Source: Halomonas sp. BDJS001
Lineage (GTDB): Bacteria; Pseudomonadota; Gammaproteobacteria; Pseudomonadales; Halomonadaceae
Assembly (NCBI RefSeq): GCF_026104355.1
Contig: NZ_CP110535.1
Location: 682,001-746,000, forward strand
DNA length: 64,000 bases
Reading direction: 5' to 3'
Shown: in pieces, positions 1 through 10,082 of the stretch
Layout of the letters: each line of letters opens with the position of its first letter
Numbering within the stretch: position 1 is the stretch's first letter
Position numbers and translations under genes: made by a program
Notes under the pieces: generated by a model
The model's input: only the letters and a program-made list of their open reading frames with translations
What the model was told of the DNA's origin: nothing
Databases searched by the model: none

Positions 1-623
1 TGGCCAGACAGCGACATCAGATCAATCTGCTGGCCGACCACGTCCAGGGGGATTCGGCCAACCGCCTGGGCGGCATCGGTATGAAACGCTGCGCCAAACT
101 CATGGGCAACGGCCGATAGAGCGGCAATGTCGTTAATGCTGCCCAGCTCGTTGTTAACCGCCATCAGTGAGACCAGCGCGGTGTCGTCGCGCATCGCGGC
201 GCGCAGCTGCTCGGGTTGAATGCAGCCATCTCGCCCCGGCGTTAGCCAGGTGACCTCGAAGCCCTCTTGTTCCAGCGCATGGGCAGTATCCACCACCGCT
301 TTGTGCTCGATAGTTGAGGTTACCAAGTGCAGACCGCGCTCGCGGTTAGCGCGCATAAAGCCAATCAGCGCCAGGTTGTCTGCTTCGGTAGCGCCGCTGG
401 TCCAGACGATCTCTCTCGGATCGGCACCAATGGCGTCGGCCACCTGGCGTCGCGCCTGCTCAATCACCTGCTCTGCCTGCCAGCCTAACATATGGCTGCG
501 CGAAGCCGGGTTGGCAAATAGCTGGTCAACCGTCAGGTAGCGCTGCATCACCTCAACCACGCGGGCATCCGCCGGCGCGGTGGCGGCGTAGTCCAGGTAA
601 ATGGGCAGCGTGGGTGTGGTCAT
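1..623 (-). CDS. iscS: Cysteine desulfurase IscS, N-terminal part (runs off the window)
   Basis: PLP-dependent enzyme that takes sulfur from L-cysteine and passes it as persulfide to the IscU scaffold and other sulfur acceptors in the cytoplasm. The translated start MTTPTLPIYLDYAATAP is the classic IscS opening; NPASRSHMLGWQAE, GADPREIVWTSGATEADN and the EHKAVVDT stretch follow in the family order. The reading frame is open to the window edge, so about 207 residues are seen, and the PLP lysine and active-site cysteine loop lie outside. It sits 52 nt downstream of iscR on the same strand, the usual isc order, so it is expected to be repressed by IscR-[2Fe-2S]. Identity is firm; only the 3' end is missing. 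Confidence 0.93.
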   Translation of the reverse strand, partial: MTTPTLPIYLDYAATAPADARVVEVMQRYLTVDQLFANPASRSHMLGWQAEQVIEQARRQVADAIGADPREIVWTSGATEADNLALIGFMRANRERGLHLVTSTIEHKAVVDTAHALEQEGFEVTWLTPGRDGCIQPEQLRAAMRDDTALVSLMAVNNELGSINDIAALSAVAHEFGAAFHTDAAQAVGRIPLDVVGQQIDLMSLSG

Positions 624-675
624 CGTTACGTTCCAGCGGTTGATCGTTTTGGGTAATCGGGTCTGTACTGTAGCG

Positions 676-1143
676 TCAGGGTGAAGAGGCGAGAATGCCT
701 GCCTCAGCACGCTGTTTTTGTCGCGACGCAATACGTATGACATCAGGGCGGAGCATCAGTTGTGCCAGGGTCATATCGTCAAGGAAATGGCGTATCTGCA
801 CAGAGAGCTCGCACCACAAATGGTGGGTCAAGCAGGTGTCACCCTGTTGGCAGTCGGAAAGCCCCTGGCAGCGGGTGGCATCGACGCTTTCGTTTACCGC
901 GTCAATCACCTTTGAAACGCTGATGGCATCCGCCGGCTGCGAAAGCAGATAGCCGCCGCCTGGGCCGCGCACGCTATTGACCAAACCTGCACGGCGCAGG
1001 CGAGCAAAAAGCTGCTCTAAATAGGAGAGCGATATCTCTTGGCGCTGGGAGATATCGCTTAAGCTGGTTGGGCCGTTGTGGGCATGCAAGGCTAAATCGA
1101 GCATGGCAGTAACGGCGTAACGGCCTTTGGTGGTCAAGCGCAT
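676..1143 (-). CDS. iscR: Fe-S cluster assembly transcriptional regulator IscR
   Basis: Rrf2-family winged-helix regulator that senses Fe-S status and represses the isc operon when it carries a [2Fe-2S] cluster. 155 residues, normal for the family. The start [18 protein letters not shown], the recognition-helix region [18 protein letters not shown] and the wing RGPGGGYLL are typical. The cluster ligands Cys92, Cys98, Cys104 and His107 are all present with CX5CX5CX2H spacing, so it should be a cluster-binding IscR and not an apo-only paralogue. It lies between cysE upstream and iscS downstream, on the same strand. Confidence 0.95.
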   Translation of the reverse strand: MRLTTKGRYAVTAMLDLALHAHNGPTSLSDISQRQEISLSYLEQLFARLRRAGLVNSVRGPGGGYLLSQPADAISVSKVIDAVNESVDATRCQGLSDCQQGDTCLTHHLWCELSVQIRHFLDDMTLAQLMLRPDVIRIASRQKQRAEAGILASSP

Positions 1144-1221
1144 GGCAAGCCCCTCGACGCTGTATGCTCAGCGCACTAACGGCAAATGTGCTGCCATTAT
1201 GGGAAAACCTGAGTGCTTTGG

Positions 1222-2085
1222 TCAACCATTACGCGGCGGCAGCGTTTCTTGCTCACTGGCCGACGCGTCTGCCGAGTGCTTGCCAAGGCCAGCGCAGCCG
1301 GTATCGCTTTCGTCCAGGATGTCGGCAAAATCTTCGTCACGCAGCGCCGGTAGCTGGCCGTCGCGGTAGTTGTCATCCAGCTTGCGCAGGGTCGAACACA
1401 TGCGCTCGATGCGCTCATCCACGGCGTGCATATGGTCGAGCATCGCCTGCATGGAGCGGGCCACGGGGTCGGGCATATCCTGGCTGACGCCGTAGGCATC
1501 AAAGCCAAACTTCTGACAGATCGCTTCGCGGCGTGCCGGATCTACATCCAGCGCCTCTTCCACATCGGGGTCAGCGCGTTTAACGATTTTACCGGGAATG
1601 CCCACCACCGTGGCGCCCGGCGGTACTTCCTTGGTGACGACTGCATTAGAGCCAATTTTTGCCCCAGCGCCCACCGTAAAGGGCCCCAATATTTTGGCAC
1701 CCGCGCCGACAATGACTCCATCCCCCAAGGTGGGATGGCGCTTGCCTTTGTTCCAACTGGTGCCGCCCAGGGTGACCCCTTGATAGAGTGTAACGTTATC
1801 GCCCACTAACGCTGTTTCGCCAATCACCACGCCCATGCCGTGATCAATAAAAAACCGTCGCCCAATAGTGGCGCCTGGATGAATCTCAATGCCGGTCAGC
1901 CAGCGTGAAAATGTCGATAGCGTCCGTGCCAGCCACTTGAGGTTTTTTTTCCACAGCCAGTGGCCGCAGCGATGCAGCAATAGGGCGTGCAGGCCCGGGT
2001 AGTTGGTCAGCACCTCAAGAAAGTTACGTGCGGCCGGGTCGCGGTCAAATACGCTGTTGATGTCTTCACGTAGACGTTGAAACAT
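1222..2085 (-). CDS. cysE: Serine O-acetyltransferase CysE
   Basis: Transfers acetyl from acetyl-CoA to L-serine, the first committed step of cysteine synthesis. 287 residues. The alpha-helical N-terminal domain is followed by left-handed beta-helix hexapeptide repeats, seen in [22 protein letters not shown], then [19 protein letters not shown] and [14 protein letters not shown]. The HDPA-type helical segment reads RDPAARNF near residue 16, and the [12 protein letters not shown] catalytic His segment is intact. The C-terminal tail beyond about residue 190 is longer than in E. coli and rich in charged residues. Placement upstream of iscR-iscS links cysteine supply to Fe-S assembly. Confidence 0.94.
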   Translation of the reverse strand: MFQRLREDINSVFDRDPAARNFLEVLTNYPGLHALLLHRCGHWLWKKNLKWLARTLSTFSRWLTGIEIHPGATIGRRFFIDHGMGVVIGETALVGDNVTLYQGVTLGGTSWNKGKRHPTLGDGVIVGAGAKILGPFTVGAGAKIGSNAVVTKEVPPGATVVGIPGKIVKRADPDVEEALDVDPARREAICQKFGFDAYGVSQDMPDPVARSMQAMLDHMHAVDERIERMCSTLRKLDDNYRDGQLPALRDEDFADILDESDTGCAGLGKHSADASASEQETLPPRNG

Positions 2086-2232
2086 GAGGTGTTCCTTGGC
2101 GTTAAAGGGCGGCGTCTGGCTATTGAAATATCACCACGGGTGCTTGGAGTATCAATAGTGGAATCACGTTAAGAGTAGCGAAGTTGGGGCGTGCAGCGTC
2201 AACTTCAAGTTTAACGCTACTGTTCTCACTGT

Positions 2233-2997
2233 TTACGGCTTGGGTGGCTTGATGTTCGCCGCCTTCTCGGTGGCCGACAAAATCCCGCGCAGAATATTCA
2301 TTTCCATACGCTCCGGGCGGGCGCGCAGGTATAAGCGGCGCAGTCTCGCCATTAGCTGTCGTGGCTGATCTGGGTCGTGGAAATCAATGCCAATCAGCGT
2401 GCGCTCTAAGTGTTCGAAGTAGCGCTCTAGCTCGGCGTGGGTGGCCAGGTCATCGTTATCGCTGGGCACTGGTGCGGACGCACCCGCTTTGCCATCTGCT
2501 TGATTTAGCCAGGCCATGCGGCACTCATAGGCGAGTACTTGCACCGCCGCAGCCAGATTGAGCGAGCTAAAGTCGGCATTGGTGGGAATATGCACGTGGG
2601 CGTGGCAGCGCTGTAGCTCGGCGTTGGTCAGGCCGCTGTCTTCGCGCCCAAACACCAGTGCCACGCGAGCATCAGCGGCCTGGCACTCGGTAGGCAGGCG
2701 GTCAGCTAACTCCCTGGGCGACAGCATTGGCCAGGGCAGGGTGCGCGAGCGAGCGCTGGCGCCCACCGCCAGGGTGCAGTCGGCTACTGCGTCTTCCAGC
2801 GTGGCGTGAACTTTGGCTTGGTGCAGCAGGTGATCCGCACCGGAAGCACGGGAAATACTGTCCTGGGTGATCACTTCACAACGAGGAGCGACCAGGGCCA
2901 AATCGGCCAACCCCATATTGTGCATGGCGCGGGCGACGCCGCCGATGTTACCAGGATGACTGGTGCCGATTAAAATAATACGTATGCGCTCAAGCAT
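2233..2997 (-). CDS. trmJ: tRNA (cytidine/uridine-2'-O-)-methyltransferase TrmJ
   Basis: SPOUT-class SAM-dependent enzyme that 2'-O-methylates position 32 of several tRNAs. The start is placed at the ATG giving MLERIRIILIGTSHPGNIGGVARAMHNMGL, which is the conserved N-terminus; a 41-residue upstream extension in the same frame has no family resemblance. The trefoil-knot SAM site is visible as VALVFGREDSGLTN and the IPTNADFSSLNLAAAVQVLAYE segment. 254 residues, normal. It lies head-to-head with suhB, an arrangement that is conserved beside isc genes in gammaproteobacteria. Confidence 0.93.
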   Translation of the reverse strand: MLERIRIILIGTSHPGNIGGVARAMHNMGLADLALVAPRCEVITQDSISRASGADHLLHQAKVHATLEDAVADCTLAVGASARSRTLPWPMLSPRELADRLPTECQAADARVALVFGREDSGLTNAELQRCHAHVHIPTNADFSSLNLAAAVQVLAYECRMAWLNQADGKAGASAPVPSDNDDLATHAELERYFEHLERTLIGIDFHDPDQPRQLMARLRRLYLRARPERMEMNILRGILSATEKAANIKPPKP

Positions 2998-3195
2998 GAA
3001 TAAGGCTCGGTGAATAAAAAGGATCGGTGAATAAAGAGGGTGATTATTATCGCGTAAAGCGCGCAGTCTAGCATGAGTCGGTGGTATGCCCGAGAGCGGT
3101 CTGCTAGAATTGCGCGCCAAAGGCGGCCCCTGCGCCTACTTAATGCTCTATGCTTAGCATCACGTTCTTTAACATCACTGTCACAAGGCCCGATC

Positions 3196-3990
3196 ATGAA
3201 TCCGATGGTCCAATTTACGTTGCGTGCTGCACGCGGCGCCGTTGAACACTTCCTACGCGTACGCGAACGTATTGAAAACGCGCACGATGAATTTAACCTT
3301 GACCGCCTGCTCGACGAGACGGCGCGCAAGGCCGAAGCGACGATTGTTCAGCAGTTGGAGCGAGGTTATCCCCAGCACGGTGTTACCGGCCGCTTCACCC
3401 CGCATCGCGCAGGAGAAGGCGAAGGCGCGGATATCGTCTGGAAAATTGAACCAATGCACGGCTACTCCAATTTAGCCGTCGCCGGTAAGGGCTTTGCACT
3501 CTCAGTGGTGTGTCTTATTAAAGGTCGTCCCGAACACGCAGTGATTATCTGCCCGTTCGCCGACGATGAATATATCGCCAGCCGCGGTCGCGGCGCCCAG
3601 CACAACGACAAGCGCATGCGCGTTAGCAAGCCAACCGCCATTACCGGTACGCGTATGGCCATGAGCCTGCCGGAAGTTTGGCTACGCCCGCGCAATTTAC
3701 CTGCCTATTTAACCGTTTCACAGCAGCTTGCCCCACAGGTAGAGAACCTGCTGGCCACCGGCTGTGGACTGCTGGATTTGTGTGAGTTGGCCACTGGGCG
3801 AGTGGATAGCGCTTTCGTGCTTGGCCTGGAAGAGCAGGATATGCTAGTAGGCACGCTGTTCCTGAAAGAGGCGGGCGCCTTAATGGGCACGCCGGACGGC
3901 CAGCCCACAGTGAAAGTGGAAGGGCAGTTAATGGCCGCTGGGCCGCGTCTCTACAAGGCGCTGATTAAGCAGTTAACGCCGCACTTTTAA
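3196..3990 (+). CDS. suhB: Inositol-1-monophosphatase family protein SuhB
   Basis: Mg-dependent inositol monophosphatase; in enterobacteria SuhB is also a Nus-complex factor for rRNA transcription. The start chosen is ATG with MNPMVQFTLRAARGA; the in-frame upstream extension is not conserved. 264 residues. The family's first metal motif is seen near WKIEPMHGYSNLAVAG, where the usual substrate-side order is relaxed: the common D-P-(I/L)-D-G-T reads EPMHGY. The second, usually WDxAAG, reads CELATGRVDSAF. Both canonical metal-binding aspartate motifs are therefore altered, so catalytic activity is doubtful even though the fold is clear. The role may be the RNA-polymerase/Nus one, or the protein may be an extragenic-suppressor-like paralogue. 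Confidence 0.82.
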   Translation: MNPMVQFTLRAARGAVEHFLRVRERIENAHDEFNLDRLLDETARKAEATIVQQLERGYPQHGVTGRFTPHRAGEGEGADIVWKIEPMHGYSNLAVAGKGFALSVVCLIKGRPEHAVIICPFADDEYIASRGRGAQHNDKRMRVSKPTAITGTRMAMSLPEVWLRPRNLPAYLTVSQQLAPQVENLLATGCGLLDLCELATGRVDSAFVLGLEEQDMLVGTLFLKEAGALMGTPDGQPTVKVEGQLMAAGPRLYKALIKQLTPHF

Positions 3991-4012
3991 GCAGCGCTGC
4001 TGAATCTTTCAG

Positions 4013-4057
4013 GACATAAGCTTTAAAGGCAAAAGCTTTAAAGACATAAGCTTTCAA
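4013..4057. repeat. 15-nt tandem array after suhB (3 units)
   Basis: Three consecutive 15-nt units: GACATAAGCTTTAAA, GGCAAAAGCTTTAAA and GACATAAGCTTTCAA. The array begins 22 nt after the suhB stop codon and is followed directly by the shared terminator. Units 1 and 3 differ at one base. No coding sense. It resembles in period, but not in sequence, the arrays at 7439-7497 and 15011-15085. Confidence 0.85.
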
Positions 4058-4061
4058 GACG

Positions 4062-4099
4062 AAAAAATGCCCCTGCTGGGTTTCCAGCAGAGGCATTTT
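4062..4099. terminator. Bidirectional rho-independent terminator between suhB and secF
   Basis: An inverted repeat with arms around CTGCTGG/CCAGCAG extends through ATGCC/GGCAT with one mismatch. An A run on the left and a T run on the right let it work on both strands. It lies between the convergent suhB (plus) and secF (minus) genes. Confidence 0.85.
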
Positions 4100-4133
4100 T
4101 GTAGGCTAAATAAGAGGAGTAAAGGGTGCGCCG

Positions 4134-5066
4134 TTAAGGCAGCTCTTCCTCTTCTTCGTCGAGCTCTTTCTTGGTGGGAATCAAATCTTCCCGCGACAGC
4201 TTCAGCGGTAGCAGTAGTGCCGCAGCAATATAGATCGATGAGAACGTACCCACCACGATGCCGACCAGCAGCGCAATGGCGAAGTTCTCGATCATATCCC
4301 CGCCCAACAGTAGCAGCGCGAGCAGTACCAGTATGGTGGTGCCCGAGGTTGCCAGTGTGCGCGAGAGCGTGGCGTTAATCGCTTCGTTGAAGATCTGCGG
4401 CATGTCGTCGATCCGCGAGGTGCGGATGGCTTCGCGGACGCGGTCATAAACCACGATGGTATCGTTCAACGAGTAGCCGATAACCGCCAGGATCGCCGCC
4501 AATACGGTAAGGTCGAAATCGAGCTGAAACAGCGCAAAAACGCCGACCACAATCACTACATCGTGCAGTAGCGCCAGCAGGGCGCCGATCGCAAACTTGT
4601 ACTGAAAGCGGAAGGCGACGTAGAGCATTACCACGCCGAGGGCGACCAGCATACCCAGCCCGCTCTGGTCGCGCAGTTGATCACCCACCTGGGAGCCAAC
4701 AAACTCAGAGCGCACAAGATCCACGCTATCGCCACTGGAGCGCAGCAGGTTAACGACCTCACCACCTACGTCGGCATCAAACGCCTGCTGAAGACGAATC
4801 AATACTTCAGTTGAGGCTCCAAAGGTTTGCACGGAGACATCCTGAAAGCCGCTATCTTCAAGCAGTACCCGAATGGCGTCTAATGAAGGGGCTGCGCCGT
4901 AGCGCACCTCAATTAGCGTGCCGCCGGTAAAGTCCAGCCCGAAATTCAGCTGTAGAATAATGATGGCAGCAATCGACGCGATTAACATGGCAGCCGAGAC
5001 GATGTACGCAAACTTGCGCCGCCCCATAAAGTCGATTTGCAGATGTGATAGGGGTTTCATTACCAC
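4134..5066 (-). CDS. secF: Protein translocase subunit SecF
   Basis: Inner-membrane RND-type subunit that with SecD uses the proton/sodium gradient to help pull exported proteins across after SecYEG. 310 residues. It shows the N-terminal membrane segment, the FGLDFTGGTLIEVRY motif at about residue 44, the periplasmic P1-like domain, then five membrane segments with YSLNDTIVVYDRVRE (the conserved D4-type motif) near 190. Its gene follows secD by 28 nt on the same strand in the queA-tgt-yajC-secD-secF series. The C-terminus ends in an acidic patch (LDEEEEELP), a plausible halophile trait. Confidence 0.96.
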   Translation of the reverse strand: MVMKPLSHLQIDFMGRRKFAYIVSAAMLIASIAAIIILQLNFGLDFTGGTLIEVRYGAAPSLDAIRVLLEDSGFQDVSVQTFGASTEVLIRLQQAFDADVGGEVVNLLRSSGDSVDLVRSEFVGSQVGDQLRDQSGLGMLVALGVVMLYVAFRFQYKFAIGALLALLHDVVIVVGVFALFQLDFDLTVLAAILAVIGYSLNDTIVVYDRVREAIRTSRIDDMPQIFNEAINATLSRTLATSGTTILVLLALLLLGGDMIENFAIALLVGIVVGTFSSIYIAAALLLPLKLSREDLIPTKKELDEEEEELP

Positions 5067-5094
5067 CTCTTAAGTTCTGGGCTAAGCACGTGGA

Positions 5095-6948
5095 TTAAAT
5101 CCACAGCTTTTTGACGGGTTTGCTGCCATAAACCAAGTTGACCATGGCGCGAGTCACCATTAGAGCGGTGAACAGCGACGTCAAAATGCCGATAGAGAGC
5201 GTAACCGCAAACCCTTTGACGGGGCCGGTGCCAATCGAAAATAGGATAACGGCTACCAGCAGCGTAGTGATGTTAGCGTCGACTATTGATGAAAAGGCAC
5301 GTTCGTAGCCAGCTTGAATGGCCTGCTGGACGGACATGCCGTTACGCAGCTCTTCGCGTATTCGCTCAAAAATCAGCACGTTGGCATCCACTGCCATACC
5401 CAGTGTCAGCACGATACCGGCAATGCCCGGCAGCGTTAGCGTGGCGCCCAGCATCGACATCACCGCGACCAGCAGCGTTAAGTTCAGTGCCAGGGCGATG
5501 TTGGCAAACACACCAAACACCTTGTAGCGCACCAGCATAAACAGCACGACCAGGAGCAGACCAATCTGCACTGAAAGCAGTCCACGCTCGATATTTTCAG
5601 CGCCCAGGCTTGGCCCAATCGTACGCTCTTGCACAAAGTAGATGGGGGCTGCCAGGGAGCCAGAGCGAAGCAGCAAGGCCAGTTCCGCAGCTTCCGTTGG
5701 CGAGTCTAATCCGGTGATCCGGAAGCTGTTGCCCAGGGCACTCTGAATTGTCGCCAGACTAATCAGACCACGCTCAACATAGGGCTCCCGCTCGATGGTC
5801 TCTTCGCCCGTTTCCGGGTCGACCACGACGGTGTCTTCACTCTTATGCTCAATGAACAGCACCGCCATATTGCGACCGATATTGGTGCGTGTGGCGCGAT
5901 TCATCAGCGTGCCACCGGTGCCATCCAGGTTGATGTTGACCTGGGGACGGCCATTTTCATCGAAGCTGTTGCTGGCGCTGGAAACGCTATCGCCGGTAAT
6001 AATCACATCGCGCATTAGCTCTGCTGAGCGGGCAGGGTCGTTACGGAAGTTAAACGTTTCGGTTTCGTTATCCGGTGTATCGTTGCGCGCTTCCAAACGG
6101 AATTCCAGGTTGGCGGTAGCGCCCACAATACGCTTGGCCGCCACCGTGTCTTGAACACCGGGCAGTTCCACGACGATTTGGTTGGGGCCTTGGCGCTGCA
6201 CCATGGGCTCCGCAACCCCCAGTTCGTTGACCCGGTTGCGCAGGGTGGTCAAGTTCTGGTTGATCGCGTAATCCTGAATTTCGCTGACCGATTGATCGCT
6301 AAGCGTCATGACGAGCGTCGAGGCACGACCATCGCCTTCGCTGCTGTATTCAAAGTCAGGGAAATCACGGCTGATCAGGCGCCTCGCGGTGTCGCGGTCT
6401 TCGCTGCTGGCAAAATCGATCGACAGCGTGCGCTCTTCGACATCGGTATTGCGATAGCGAATACGCTCACTGCGTAGCAGCTCACGCATGGCGCTGGCGT
6501 TAACCTCCAGGCGCTGGGTAAGCGCGGCATCCATATCCACTTCGAGCAGGAAGTGCACACCGCCGCGTAAATCAAGGCCCAGCGTCATGGGCGAAGCGGA
6601 GAACGCTTGAAGCCATTCGGGGGTGGCTTCGGCGAGGTTCAGCGCTACCGTTGCATCATCGCCTAACAGGTCAGAGGCAATGTCGCGTGCGTTGAGTTGA
6701 TCATCGTCATGGCGCAAACGAATGAGCCACTGCCCGTTCTCTTCTTCGAGAGCTTTGATCTCAATGTCGTTTTCGCTAAGCGCGGTTTCAACGCGGTCTA
6801 TCTGGCGCGCATCCAGCGAGTCGCCTTGGGCGCTGCTGATTTGGATGGCGGGGTCTTCGGGGAATAGATTGGGAAGCGAGTAGATAAGGCCAACCACCAG
6901 GACGACCAGTATCAGTAGATACTTCCACAGGGGGTAACGGTTGAGCAT
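5095..6948 (-). CDS. secD: Protein translocase subunit SecD
   Basis: Partner of SecF in post-initiation protein export. The start is set at MLNRYPLWKYLLILVVLVVGLIYSLPNLF, the standard N-terminal membrane anchor; a 24-residue upstream extension in frame is not family-like. 617 residues. LGLDLRGGVHFLLEVDM, the large periplasmic P1 domain, GVAEPMVQRQGPNQIVVELPGVQD, and the membrane motif AGIVLTLGMAVDANVLIFERIREEL are in order. The neighbours secF and yajC are its functional partners. Confidence 0.96.
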   Translation of the reverse strand: MLNRYPLWKYLLILVVLVVGLIYSLPNLFPEDPAIQISSAQGDSLDARQIDRVETALSENDIEIKALEEENGQWLIRLRHDDDQLNARDIASDLLGDDATVALNLAEATPEWLQAFSASPMTLGLDLRGGVHFLLEVDMDAALTQRLEVNASAMRELLRSERIRYRNTDVEERTLSIDFASSEDRDTARRLISRDFPDFEYSSEGDGRASTLVMTLSDQSVSEIQDYAINQNLTTLRNRVNELGVAEPMVQRQGPNQIVVELPGVQDTVAAKRIVGATANLEFRLEARNDTPDNETETFNFRNDPARSAELMRDVIITGDSVSSASNSFDENGRPQVNINLDGTGGTLMNRATRTNIGRNMAVLFIEHKSEDTVVVDPETGEETIEREPYVERGLISLATIQSALGNSFRITGLDSPTEAAELALLLRSGSLAAPIYFVQERTIGPSLGAENIERGLLSVQIGLLLVVLFMLVRYKVFGVFANIALALNLTLLVAVMSMLGATLTLPGIAGIVLTLGMAVDANVLIFERIREELRNGMSVQQAIQAGYERAFSSIVDANITTLLVAVILFSIGTGPVKGFAVTLSIGILTSLFTALMVTRAMVNLVYGSKPVKKLWI

Positions 6949-7081
6949 GCAAGCCCTGCCTTCAATTACAAACGGAATGCTGTGCACGGACAAGCCGTAC
7001 ACAGCAAAGTTCACCATCATTCATACCATGTCACCCCTGCCGGGGTGGCTGGCACTTAATCGGCAGGGGGCGTTACACGGC

Positions 7082-7408
7082 TTAGATGGACTTGATGGTG
7101 CCTTTAGGCAGTACGGCGGCAACGGCGTTCTTCTGCACGTTAACTTCGGTGCCTTCAGAGATCTCGATGGTGAGGAATTCGTCGCTCACCTTAGTGATAC
7201 GACCTACCAAACCGCCGCCAATGACGATCTCATCGCCTTTGTCCAAATTGGACACCAGCTGCTTGTGCTGCTTAGCGCGTTTGGCTTGCGGGCGCCACAA
7301 CAGGAAATAGAAAATCAGCACGAAGCCGACCAGCATGACGATTTGCGCAATACCACCGCCAGCAGCGGCTTCTTGGGCATGAGCTGGTGAGATGAAGAAA
7401 TCCAGCAT
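7082..7408 (-). CDS. yajC: Preprotein translocase accessory subunit YajC
   Basis: Small single-span membrane protein of the SecDF-YajC complex. 108 residues. A periplasmic N-terminus is followed by one hydrophobic helix (IAQIVMLVGFVLIFYFLLW) and the cytoplasmic motif RPQAKRAKQHKQLVSNLDKGDEIVIGGG, which is diagnostic. A GGAG Shine-Dalgarno lies 9 nt before the ATG. It lies 133 nt upstream of secD. Confidence 0.95.
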   Translation of the reverse strand: MLDFFISPAHAQEAAAGGGIAQIVMLVGFVLIFYFLLWRPQAKRAKQHKQLVSNLDKGDEIVIGGGLVGRITKVSDEFLTIEISEGTEVNVQKNAVAAVLPKGTIKSI

Positions 7409-7438
7409 TGCAGAGAACTCCTGAGTTAGAAAAGCTTA

Positions 7439-7497
7439 GGTTTTTAGTTGCTTGGTTTTTAAAAGCCTGGTTTTTAAAACATGGTTTTTTAAAACAT
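7439..7497. repeat. 15-nt tandem array between tgt and yajC (4 units)
   Basis: On the plus strand the units are GGTTTTTAGTTGCTT, GGTTTTTAAAAGCCT, GGTTTTTAAAACAT and GGTTTTTTAAAACAT. All are 15 nt except the third, which is 14 and has one T fewer in its T run. In gene orientation the array begins about 48 nt after the tgt stop and ends about 30 nt before the yajC start. It is AT-rich and has no coding sense. Confidence 0.85.
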
Positions 7498-7544
7498 GGC
7501 CAAACAGTTTAAACCACCCGCCAAGGCGCGTGGCGATTAATTCG

Positions 7545-9774
<2,230 letters not shown>

Positions 9775-9849
9775 GGCGTATAACTCTTAACGTTGATCAA
9801 ACAGGCGGCATAGGATAGCGCTTTGGCTGCATAAAGTCAGTCAATGTGA

Positions 9850-9877
9850 TTGACCTACCTCGACATTTACGTATAAT
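9850..9877 (+). promoter_or_regulatory. Sigma-70 promoter of tRNA-Leu
   Basis: TTGACC at 9850-9855 and a perfect TATAAT at 9872-9877 with a 16-nt spacer, 11 nt before the mature tRNA 5' end. It is the strongest recognisable promoter in the window. Confidence 0.85.
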
Positions 9878-9888
9878 GCGCAGCCATT

Positions 9889-9975
9889 GCCGGTGTGGCG
9901 GAATTGGTAGACGCAGCGGATTCAAAATCCGCCGCCTTTACGGGTGTGCCAGTTCGAGTCTGGCCACCGGCACCA
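9889..9975 (+). tRNA. tRNA-Leu (anticodon CAA)
   Basis: An 87-nt class II tRNA with encoded CCA. The acceptor stem GCCGGTG (9889-9895) pairs with CACCGGC (9965-9971). The D-arm has TGGTAGACGC. The anticodon stem is GCGGA/TCCGC with loop TTCAAAA, which gives CAA. A long variable arm is present and the T-arm holds GTTCGAGTC. A strong promoter lies just upstream and a terminator just downstream, so it is transcribed alone. Decodes UUG. Confidence 0.97.
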
Positions 9976-9986
9976 ACTTTAAAATC

Positions 9987-10008
9987 AGGCACTTAGGTGC
10001 CTTTTTTT
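9987..10008 (+). terminator. Rho-independent terminator of tRNA-Leu
   Basis: Stem AGGCAC/GTGCCT with loop TTAG, followed by a run of seven T, 11 nt after the tRNA. Confidence 0.9.
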
Positions 10009-10082
10009 GTGCCCATAATTTGAGTTTTTCCCTTCCTAGGTGCCCGAATGTGTCCACAAAGTGTCAACGGAGAGTTCGGCGC

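Noticed and set aside
676..952. Frames opposite iscR and many similar antisense frames in high-GC genes
   Set aside because: They are shadows of strongly conserved genes on the other strand, and none has its own motif or ribosome site.
9889..10082. tRNA-Leu as an integration site for a genomic island
   Set aside because: No repeat of the tRNA 3' end is visible downstream within the window, no integrase gene is present, and ordinary chromosomal genes follow.
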